A DNA stretch of 7,373 nucleotides. Source: DAOQAK01 sp043801235 (lineage in GTDB: Bacteria > Bacteroidota > Bacteroidia > Bacteroidales > CG2-30-32-10). The translations under genes were made by a program, and so were the position numbers. The notes beneath the pieces were generated by a model, which had not been told where the DNA came from, did no database searches, and saw nothing but the letters and a program-made list of their open reading frames with translations. Shown piece by piece: positions 1 through 5,610 of the stretch. The stretch covers positions 1 to 7,373 of the forward strand of contig JAZDMF010000024.1 of the NCBI GenBank assembly GCA_043801235.1, given 5' to 3'. Numbering within the stretch: the first letter of the stretch is position 1; each line of letters starts with the position of its first letter.

Positions 1-228
1 AGATACAAAAGCAATCACGCCCTGATGATTCTTGAAGGTTAATTTGTTCAGCTTTTCAAGAGGTACGTATTGTATCGGAATATCTGTTTCCCTTGCAATT
101 TTCTTTAACTCGCGTATGGTTTCATGGCTGCCGAGCGTGCTTTGAAGCATTATGCGGTCTATTTCCTTTCCCGATTTTATTGCCTCAATAACAGGGTGAA
201 TGCCGAATATGATATTTTCTTTTTTCAT
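1..228 (-). CDS. rlmB: 23S rRNA (guanosine-2'-O)-methyltransferase RlmB (TrmH/SpoU family), N-terminal part, cut by window edge
   Basis: The reverse strand reads 76 codons from an ATG at 228 to the window edge with no stop. The protein begins MKKENIIFGIHPVIEAIKSG and the fragment ends HQGVIAFVS. The FGIHPVIEAI opening, the basic stretch after it, the P-L-E-K-L-N-K-L segment and the HQGV(I)A motif are typical of the N-terminal substrate-binding domain of RlmB and its TrmH-group relatives. In that family a C-terminal SPOUT (trefoil-knot) domain, here outside the window, methylates the 2'-O of G2251 in the 23S rRNA peptidyl-transferase P-loop using SAM. An in-frame ATG lies 11 codons upstream (261), but it would add the residues MFCFFLVHLQL, which are not family-like. 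The ATG at 228 is therefore preferred. A good promoter match sits directly upstream and implies a very short leader. The gene is divergent from everything else here. A related 2'-O-methyltransferase with the same N-domain cannot be excluded without the catalytic half. Confidence 0.9.
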   Translation of the reverse strand, partial: MKKENIIFGIHPVIEAIKSGKEIDRIMLQSTLGSHETIRELKKIARETDIPIQYVPLEKLNKLTFKNHQGVIAFVS

Positions 229-234
229 GAGTTG

Positions 235-266
235 CAAATGTACTAAAAAGAAGCAGAACATTGAAA
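235..266 (-). promoter_or_regulatory. Predicted Bacteroidota-type promoter of rlmB
   Basis: On the minus strand TACATTTG (242-235) matches the Bacteroidota -7 consensus TAnnTTTG perfectly. TTTC (266-263) differs at one base from the -33 box TTTG, and the spacer between them is 20 bp. The -7 box ends only 6 bases before the rlmB ATG, so transcription would start almost at the start codon. This is inferred from consensus and spacing only. Confidence 0.55.
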
Positions 267-361
267 TGATGCCGGATGAATTGATGACAGTGGGAGTCTT
301 TTCAAATTTTTATGAAATAAATGACATTCAATATTATTTTGTGATTCCTGCTGAAAGCAGG

Positions 362-419
362 TTTGTGCTTTCGTGTTTTGGTGGCAGATAAAATAGCCAC
401 TAAATCACAAAAACACTAA
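362..419. repeat. Long imperfect inverted repeat (24-bp arms, 10-nt loop)
   Basis: The left arm (362-385, ending GTTTTGGTGGC) is complementary to the right arm (396-419, starting GCCACTAAATC). There are 19 Watson-Crick pairs plus one G·T wobble over 24 positions, around a 10-nt loop (386-395). The apical part is GTGGC/GCCAC. The right arm runs into a short tandem pattern. The composition (GCCACTAA...CAC...CACTAA) resembles, from memory, a kind of dispersed intergenic repeat in environmental Bacteroidota, and could not be checked here. A bidirectional terminator is less likely because no gene ends at this point. Confidence 0.6.
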
Positions 420-430
420 ATTTCTCAAAA
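398..430. repeat. Degenerate 8-bp tandem repeat (CACTAAAT-like units)
   Basis: Consecutive 8-bp units are visible: CACTAAAT (398-405), CACAAAAA (406-413), CACTAAAT (414-421), then a weaker TTCTCAAA (422-429). Units 1 and 3 are identical. The array overlaps the right arm of the inverted repeat at 362-419, so both probably belong to one element. No coding or promoter role is apparent. Confidence 0.5.
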
Positions 431-518
431 TGATAAGTGAAATAAATCATGTAAATTGAAACAGTCTCTATAATGCTGAAAAGTTGTAAGGGGTATGGAA
501 TATTTTTTCTTTATAGCG

Positions 519-547
519 TTTGTTTGTTATAAGTAATTACTAATTTG
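519..547 (+). promoter_or_regulatory. Candidate promoter for the 276-aa secreted protein gene
   Basis: TTTG (519-522; a second copy at 523-526) lies 18 bp before TAATTTG (541-547), a near match to the Bacteroidota -7 box TAnnTTTG with one spacer base missing. Transcription would begin around 553, about 16 bases before the ATG at 569. A 10-bp perfect palindrome, AGTAATTACT (532-541), abuts the -7-like box. The 12-mer ATTACTAATTTG (536-547) recurs with one change upstream of the 1600 gene. Confidence 0.35.
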
Positions 548-568
548 GTCTTTTAAAATTCATTAAAC

Positions 569-1399
569 ATGAAACGATTTATTATTCCATTCCTGCTTTG
601 TATTGCTGCAAATTCAAATGCCCAGGTAAATTATGCAAGTTCATCTGAAATCAAACAATTTTTGAAATCGAAAACGATGGTGGTGAAAACCGATGATCCT
701 TTTTCATCGTTGGATTCAGTGCTGGAGGTGTATATGAAAAAAATCTGGACCATTACTTCTTATGAATTCATAACAAGCGATGAGTTCGAAACAAAAATGT
801 CAAGCACTGCATATTCTTTCATTTTTTTATCGGAAGGTGAAATTAAGGAAGGCGGCACAACATGCACCTATGATATTCTGAACCTTATCCTGGGAGGAAG
901 TACGGACTTAAATATAATGCCCGACCTTGGCTCGGTTCCATTATGTTATACTGAGCAGGATGAAAGCATTTATTTATATAAGGTTGGAGGTATTCTTCAA
1001 TTCATGCAGACTCATGTGAATTATGCAAGCGAACATCCTTCCATTACCCCGGCGATTGTAAATAAAGATTCCGGCTACGATATAAAAAAAATGGAATTGT
1101 GGTTAGTGAAGGATGATCTTCCCTCAAGCCATAATACTACCGATAAAATTAAACTGATTTATTCGTATTCAGTGAAAATTGTAACTGCTGAAGATATCCG
1201 TAAAGCCGTAGAAAATAAAACTGAAAATGTTGTATATCTACATAAAATAGGACCGGGAACAACAGCCGCAGGATGCAAATGCTGGAAGTTCCTCGTTACA
1301 GCCAAAGACGGCGAAGTGCTTTATTACGACAGCCATAAAGTGGATTCATCCAGCCCTGATGCTTTTCTTGAAAAAGATTTTAAAAGCATTGGAAAATAA
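569..1399 (+). CDS. Secreted protein of unknown function (276 aa)
   Basis: I do not recognise a named family. The first 19 residues form a short type I signal peptide: basic MKR, a hydrophobic core, then NSNAQ with likely cleavage next to AQ. The mature protein is about 257 residues, so the periplasm or cell exterior is inferred. Cys11 lies in the hydrophobic core but is preceded by F-L-L, not a lipobox, so a lipoprotein is unlikely. Visible segments are FLKSKTMVVKTDDPFSSLDS (31-50), an aromatic stretch KKIWTITSYEFITSDEF (57-73), a putative strand AYSFIFLSEG (81-90), and a C-terminal GCKCW motif (235-239) followed by KDGEVLYYDSHKVD. The four mature cysteines are 99, 126, 236 and 238. The spaced CKC pair could bind metal or form a disulfide, but that is speculation. 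There is no T9SS C-terminal domain and no transmembrane helix beyond the signal. The ATG at 569 is chosen because it puts the signal peptide at the N-terminus. The gene stands alone, 200 bp before the large surface protein. Its resemblance to 'hypothetical' Bacteroidota secreted proteins is an impression from memory only. Confidence 0.85.
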   Translation: MKRFIIPFLLCIAANSNAQVNYASSSEIKQFLKSKTMVVKTDDPFSSLDSVLEVYMKKIWTITSYEFITSDEFETKMSSTAYSFIFLSEGEIKEGGTTCTYDILNLILGGSTDLNIMPDLGSVPLCYTEQDESIYLYKVGGILQFMQTHVNYASEHPSITPAIVNKDSGYDIKKMELWLVKDDLPSSHNTTDKIKLIYSYSVKIVTAEDIRKAVENKTENVVYLHKIGPGTTAAGCKCWKFLVTAKDGEVLYYDSHKVDSSSPDAFLEKDFKSIGK

Positions 1400-1516
1400 A
1401 TAGAATCGCATAATGTCTGCGCAATAGAATTTAAAATAAGGATACATGAAATATAATCCGTAACGAGCTGAGTGATTTTAGTTTTATTAAGCAACTTTCC
1501 TGATATTTATACGTCT

Positions 1517-1530
1517 ATTTCTATAGAAAT
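1517..1530. promoter_or_regulatory. Perfect 14-bp palindrome upstream of the surface-protein gene (possible operator)
   Basis: ATTTCTATAGAAAT is its own reverse complement over all 14 bases. It lies three bases before the -7-like TAATTTG and about 70 bases before the ATG at 1600, where a dimeric regulator could bind. The spacer from 1400 to 1599 shows no convincing terminator for the preceding gene. Its operator role is inferred from position only, and AT-rich DNA yields such palindromes by chance. Confidence 0.3.
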
Positions 1531-1540
1531 TAGTAATTTG
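1529..1540 (+). promoter_or_regulatory. Possible -7 promoter element for the 1271-aa surface protein
   Basis: ATTAGTAATTTG contains TAATTTG (1534-1540), close to the Bacteroidota -7 box, and matches 11 of 12 bases of the element upstream of the 276-aa gene. No TTTG is seen at the expected -33 distance, so the call is weak. A second candidate, TCATTTTG (1565-1572), has one mismatch to TAnnTTTG. Confidence 0.25.
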
Positions 1541-1599
1541 CAGGTAAAATTCAGGCATGTTTTATCATTTTGTGACTTTAAACGGCATTTGGTAATATT

Positions 1600-4500
1600 A
1601 TGAAGACCATATCCAACACATTAAAACTTATATTTATCTTTCTTTGTTTTATTCCATCATCAGCATTACTTCATGCGCAAACCAATGCCAGCCTTATTAG
1701 CTCAAATAAAACATGGAATACTGAAAACCCATTCCGTTCTGATTATTTTATTGAGAATTACGGGCAGTTTAATAGCTGGATCAAGAATTCCGATTCTATT
1801 ATCTATGCTTTAAACAGCGGAGAAAAAGTTTTTTTTACAAGATCGGGTTTAACATTCAGGATTGACAAGATAGAGGGAGGAGATCTGCGTGAAAAAGCAG
1901 AAAAAAAAGGAAGAGAAGAAGAACTGAAATCTGAAATTAAATCATACCAGATTTCCATGCTATGGCTGGGTTGCAATGCGGATGCAGAAATAGAAGTAAG
2001 CGGACAATCTGAAGCTTACTATACTTTCGGCGAAAAAGGTTATGAAAAAGTAAAAGCAAAAGGATATAAAAAACTTCTTTATAAAAACCTTTATCCCGGA
2101 ATTGATGTTGAATACACTATTCCTGAAGGCAAAGGAGGAATAAAATATAAACTGATTGTGCATCCGGGAGCTGACCTGAATGTAGTAAAAATGCAATACT
2201 CACAGGATGTGGAAAAAATCGAGGTTCTGAAGGGTAATATTATTATTAATACACCGGCAGGAGAAATTATAGATCATGCGCCACATAGTTTTTATGAAGA
2301 AAATAATGATACCGTTCATTCCGCCTTTATTCTGAAAAATAATGTTGTGCAGTTCAAACTCCCTGATGACGTTTCAAAGGATAGGACTTTAATTATTGAT
2401 CCGTGGACAATTGTTCCCACACTTTCCTCAAATAATTCCGCATATGATATAGATTTTGATGATATAGGGAATGTTTATTTTTCAGGAGGGACTTATCCTT
2501 TCACTCTGTGCAAATATTCCAGCGGGGGTACTCCCATCTGGACATTCACTAATCCCTCAGACTGGGATAACGCACAATATTGTTACTCGAAATTTTGTGT
2601 TCTCCATTTTTCTGGTACCATTTTTATCGGGGAAGGGTTTAATCCCTTTGCAGGACCAAGAATAATGAAGATCAATTCCAGTGGATTACTCATTTATACT
2701 TCGCCTAGTTTTACAGGAAGCAACGAAATCTGGCAAATGTTTTATAATCGCTGCACAGGTCAGTTAATCGGTTTCGGGGGAGGTACCGATGGTACTAATT
2801 ATAACTTGCAGCAAATATCAGATACCAATGTTACCAGCAGTACCATTAATAATTTTAACGGCTACACCGGTGCATGCTGTAACGACATTACTTCTGCTAT
2901 TATGGATTATAACGGAGATTTTTATGCATTAATGACTTCAGATAACGGAACTCCCAGCGTTAATAATCAATTACAGAAAAGCCTTTTTTCCTCAGGTTAC
3001 AACCCTCCCTGTGCTTTTGATGTTGCATCTGGATATAGTTATGATGAGTGTTATAATTTCGGGATACCCGGATTTGCCGTTAATCCCAATGGAGTAACTG
3101 TAAGATCAAACTCTCTGGCAGTAAACAACAGTTATCTTTTCGGTTATGACGGAAAGACATTAAAAGCCTGGAATAAAACGAACGGAAACTTGCTGGGTTC
3201 GGCTGATGTCAATGCCGGATATGCTAACGGTGCATACAGAACTCATGAAGGTATTGCTGCAGATGATTGCAATAATATATATGTCGGAGGTACGAACATG
3301 GTGCATACATATACTTTTAACGGGGCTTCTTTCATTGCCGGAACATCCATTACTTCTGATATTTCTAATGAAGTATATGATATCAGGTCATCCAATGTTA
3401 CAAATACATTATATGTCAGCGGGCTTGGTTTTGTTACTGTGACTCAATCTCTTCCTTGCAGCAATGTCAGCCTTCTTAACATAACTGATTCCGTTACCAA
3501 CTGTCCGGGTAGTGCATGTGTTACAGTTTCTGGCGGCACTCCACCATATAATTATATATGGTCCAATGGTGCAACTACAAGTTGCATCAACGGACTTGCT
3601 CCGGGAATGTACATTGTAACGGTTACTGACAACTCTTGTATTATTCAGCAAGGCATTGATACAGTAACAATAAATTCCTCGGTTATTGTTTATGCAAGTA
3701 ATAACACAAGCATTTGCGCAGGTGACAGTGCAGTTCTTTCTGCCACCGGAGCTACATCATACAGTTGGTCCCCGTCAACAGGTTTGTCATCAACAAGCGG
3801 TGCGACAGTTACTGCATCTCCGGCCACTACAACTATGTATATTGTCACAGGCACCACCGGAACTTGTTCCGGTATTGATACGGTAACAGTTTCGGTACTG
3901 CCAGATCTGTCCGTTTTTCTTGGAAATGATACTTCATTATGCGGGGTAACTTCCTTTGTACTAAATGCAGGCAATCCCGGAAGTACCTACCTGTGGTCGA
4001 CCACTGAAGTGACCCAGACCATTTATGTAACAAGCAGCGGCACTTATTGGGTGTCTGTTACCAATGGCAACTGCAGCGGCAGCGATACTATAAATATTTC
4101 AATTGATCCTGTACCCCTTGTTTCACTGGGAAATGACACATCTTTCTGCGGACTTACATCATATACACTCGATGCAGGCAATACAGGAAGTACATTTTTA
4201 TGGTCGACAGGGGCCACTTCCCAAACAATTAATGTTTCAGCAAGCGGGAATTACTGGGTGTCGGTCACCAATGCCAGTTGCTCAGATATTGACACGATCA
4301 GTCTGACATTTGCATACTATCCCGTTGTGGATTTAGGCAACGATACCCTTTTATGCGGAGTATCAGATTATACATTGGATGCCGGCAATCCCGGTTGCAC
4401 CTATCTCTGGTCAACGGATGATATTACACAAAGCCTTACAGTAACTGCCTCCGGGACCTATTGGGTTTCTGTCACCAATGGCAGCTGTTCTGCGTCCGAT

Positions 4501-5415
4501 ACGGTGCAGGTCACATTGAATTCACTGCTTGTTGAGTTGGGGAATGATACCTCCATCTGTGGAACTGGCACAGTTACACTTGATGCAGGAAATGCAGGAG
4601 CCTCATACCAATGGTCGACGGGTGATACTGCTCAGACTATCTCTGTATCTTCATCTGGAAATTACTGGGTGAGTATTATCAATGGGCTTTGTACTGGTTC
4701 CGATACAATCAGCATTGCATTTTTCCCTATCCCTGTTGTGGATATTAGTAACGATACAACCTTGTGTCCCGGCGAGTCAGTTGTTCTTGATGCCGGCAAT
4801 TCCGGTGCTGATTATTTATGGTCGACCGGCGCCCAGAGTCAGATGATTTCAGTTTTTAATCATGGAATATACTGGGTTGTGGTTGAAAATGGAAATTGCG
4901 AGAGTTCCGATACAATAAATATCTACATGACACCTGAAATGGAACTGGGAAGGGATATGTCATTATGTGATAAAACAGATGTGACGCTCTCCACCGATGT
5001 TTCTGCATCCTCTTATTTATGGTCCAATGGTGCTACCACACCGTATATTACAGTTGATGTTTCCGGTGCATACTGGCTGATTGTTGAGATCGGCAATTGT
5101 GAACTATCGGATACAGTAAATGTTACAGGTGGAAACACAAGCCTGTATATTCCTAATGCTTTTACCCCGAACAGAGATGATATGAACGAAGTGTTTATGT
5201 CCCTGGGTGAGGGAATAACAAAATATAGCCTGGCAATATTCACCCGGTGGGGGCAAATGATATTTGAATCGGAAGATATGAACACCGGATGGGATGGTAC
5301 CTTTGAAGGTAGGCTATGCCAGAACGGAATGTATGTATGGGTGGTAACATACCGTACTCTTTGCACAGGTGACCGTGATCTTCTGAAAATGGGAAGTGTT
5401 ACTCTGATCAGATAG
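1600..5415 (+). CDS. T9SS type B-sorted modular surface protein with DUF7948-like N-terminus, SprB-like repeat and Ig-like repeats (1271 aa)
   Basis: A large secreted, probably cell-surface or adhesin-like protein. Residues 1-27 are a signal peptide ending LLHAQ. Residues about 47-268 resemble DUF7948: FIENYGQF near the start, then LYPGIDVEYTIPEGKGG(IKYKLIVHPGAD) at about 164-192, and closing TLIIDPW (263-269). A Lys/Glu-rich insert lies at about 91-116. Residues about 270-615 look like a beta-propeller, with SBBP-like strands such as GNVYFSGG (290-297) and NNIYVGG (558-564). An SprB-like repeat follows (GGTPPYNYIWSNGA, 645-658, to VTDNSC at 680). Next come one divergent and six canonical Ig-like repeats of 67-69 residues (699-1178), with the pattern LGNDTSxC...LDAGN...YLWSTG...SGxYWVSVTNGxC...SDTI. 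The last 90 residues (1182-1271: YIPNAFTPNRDDMNEVF, RWGQMIFES, GWDGTFEG, NGMYVWVV) are the gliding-motility-associated CHU_C/type B T9SS sorting domain. In known cases this domain directs outer-membrane translocation and surface attachment or release. No enzymatic domain is seen. Ligand and role (adhesion, gliding, S-layer-like coat) are unknown. No T9SS machinery gene lies in the window. Confidence 0.93.
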   Translation: MKTISNTLKLIFIFLCFIPSSALLHAQTNASLISSNKTWNTENPFRSDYFIENYGQFNSWIKNSDSIIYALNSGEKVFFTRSGLTFRIDKIEGGDLREKAEKKGREEELKSEIKSYQISMLWLGCNADAEIEVSGQSEAYYTFGEKGYEKVKAKGYKKLLYKNLYPGIDVEYTIPEGKGGIKYKLIVHPGADLNVVKMQYSQDVEKIEVLKGNIIINTPAGEIIDHAPHSFYEENNDTVHSAFILKNNVVQFKLPDDVSKDRTLIIDPWTIVPTLSSNNSAYDIDFDDIGNVYFSGGTYPFTLCKYSSGGTPIWTFTNPSDWDNAQYCYSKFCVLHFSGTIFIGEGFNPFAGPRIMKINSSGLLIYTSPSFTGSNEIWQMFYNRCTGQLIGFGGGTDGTNYNLQQISDTNVTSSTINNFNGYTGACCNDITSAIMDYNGDFYALMTSDNGTPSVNNQLQKSLFSSGYNPPCAFDVASGYSYDECYNFGIPGFAVNPNGVTVRSNSLAVNNSYLFGYDGKTLKAWNKTNGNLLGSADVNAGYANGAYRTHEGIAADDCNNIYVGGTNMVHTYTFNGASFIAGTSITSDISNEVYDIRSSNVTNTLYVSGLGFVTVTQSLPCSNVSLLNITDSVTNCPGSACVTVSGGTPPYNYIWSNGATTSCINGLAPGMYIVTVTDNSCIIQQGIDTVTINSSVIVYASNNTSICAGDSAVLSATGATSYSWSPSTGLSSTSGATVTASPATTTMYIVTGTTGTCSGIDTVTVSVLPDLSVFLGNDTSLCGVTSFVLNAGNPGSTYLWSTTEVTQTIYVTSSGTYWVSVTNGNCSGSDTINISIDPVPLVSLGNDTSFCGLTSYTLDAGNTGSTFLWSTGATSQTINVSASGNYWVSVTNASCSDIDTISLTFAYYPVVDLGNDTLLCGVSDYTLDAGNPGCTYLWSTDDITQSLTVTASGTYWVSVTNGSCSASDTVQVTLNSLLVELGNDTSICGTGTVTLDAGNAGASYQWSTGDTAQTISVSSSGNYWVSIINGLCTGSDTISIAFFPIPVVDISNDTTLCPGESVVLDAGNSGADYLWSTGAQSQMISVFNHGIYWVVVENGNCESSDTINIYMTPEMELGRDMSLCDKTDVTLSTDVSASSYLWSNGATTPYITVDVSGAYWLIVEIGNCELSDTVNVTGGNTSLYIPNAFTPNRDDMNEVFMSLGEGITKYSLAIFTRWGQMIFESEDMNTGWDGTFEGRLCQNGMYVWVVTYRTLCTGDRDLLKMGSVTLIR
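3694..5133 (+). repeat. Tandem coding repeats: seven Ig-like units of about 205 bp
   Basis: Unit boundaries set at the LGNDT-like start are 3694 (divergent, 225 bp), 3919, 4126, 4333, 4537, 4744 and 4945 (ending near 5133). Canonical units are 201-207 bp. Each canonical unit encodes two cysteines exactly 44 residues apart (781/825, 850/894, 919/963, 987/1031, 1056/1100, 1123/1167), so a disulfide per domain is likely after export. In the divergent first unit the spacing is 50 (706/756). GTCGAC, within the Trp-Ser-Thr codons, occurs at 3996, 4203, 4614 and 4821. The last two units are the most diverged, with ISNDT and LGRDM replacing LGNDT. Confidence 0.92.
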
Positions 5416-5457
5416 ACTTTGATTTTTCTCAAATTTTTTATTTTAACCTGATTTCTT

Positions 5458-5487
5458 TTTTTCTTAAAGAAAAATAAACATTTTTTT
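5458..5487 (+). terminator. Weak candidate intrinsic terminator after the surface-protein gene
   Basis: TTTTTCTT (5458-5465) and AAGAAAAA (5467-5474) are exact reverse complements around one base; a realistic fold pairs six bases around a five-base loop. A run of seven T follows at 5481-5487. The stem has a single G-C pair, so it is much weaker than the terminator at 7282. The rest of the 195-bp spacer (5416-5610) is extremely AT-rich, with a pure 20-base pyrimidine run at 5489-5508. Confidence 0.25.
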
Positions 5488-5525
5488 ATTTTCTTTCTTC
5501 CTTCTCCTATTAATAAATATTTTTT

Positions 5526-5533
5526 GATCTTTG
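5526..5533 (+). promoter_or_regulatory. Possible -7 element for the MuiA-like gene
   Basis: GATCTTTG matches TAnnTTTG except at the first base and is followed by TA. It would start transcription near 5540, giving a leader of about 70 bases before the ATG at 5611. No -33 TTTG is seen 18-21 bp upstream, where the sequence is pyrimidine-rich. Confidence 0.25.
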
Positions 5534-5610
5534 TATATTCATATGTAAAATTTTATATATACAATTCATTAGAATTTCTTGATTTTCATGCAAAACTAAA
5601 ATCCTTAAAT

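Larger units (their letters stand above)
229..568. other. Divergent intergenic region between rlmB and the 276-aa gene
   Basis: This 340-base stretch carries no convincing gene. A 63-codon open frame on the plus strand (200-391) starts inside rlmB on the opposite strand, has no recognisable motif and ends in the inverted repeat, so it is treated as spurious. The region holds the rlmB promoter at its left end, a long imperfect inverted repeat (362-419) with 8-bp tandem units (398-430), and a candidate promoter for the rightward gene (519-547). Between about 270 and 360 and between about 432 and 515 I see nothing specific beyond AT-rich sequence. Confidence 0.7.

Noticed and set aside
200..391. 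63-codon plus-strand open frame with a KKKQNIE stretch
   Set aside because: It begins inside rlmB on the opposite strand, crosses the rlmB promoter and ends in the inverted repeat. It has no signal, domain or promoter of its own.
569..640. Lipoprotein signal (Cys11) in the 276-aa protein
   Set aside because: The residues before Cys11 are F-L-L with no small residue at -1, so no lipobox. The downstream NSNAQ context fits ordinary signal peptidase cleavage.
1400..1470. Terminator after the 276-aa gene (CGCA...TGCG near 1409)
   Set aside because: The stem has only four base pairs with a seven-base loop, and no T run follows.
3409..4033. Several short minus-strand and alternate-frame open frames across the repeat region
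   Set aside because: They are by-products of the Thr/Ser/Gly-rich repeat codons of the surface protein, and no start context or protein motif supports them.
3694..5133. CRISPR-like array because of regular repetition
   Set aside because: The repetition is in frame, protein-level, about 205 bp per unit and divergent at the DNA level; there are no short identical repeats with unique spacers.
5013..5432. 139-codon minus-strand open frame
   Set aside because: It lies almost wholly antisense to the well-supported T9SS sorting domain and last Ig-like repeat. Its sequence has no recognisable domain.
5524..5610. N-terminal extension of the MuiA-like protein from a TTG start
   Set aside because: It would place 29 AT-rich-derived residues before a textbook signal peptide and overlap the likely promoter; the ATG at 5611 fits better.
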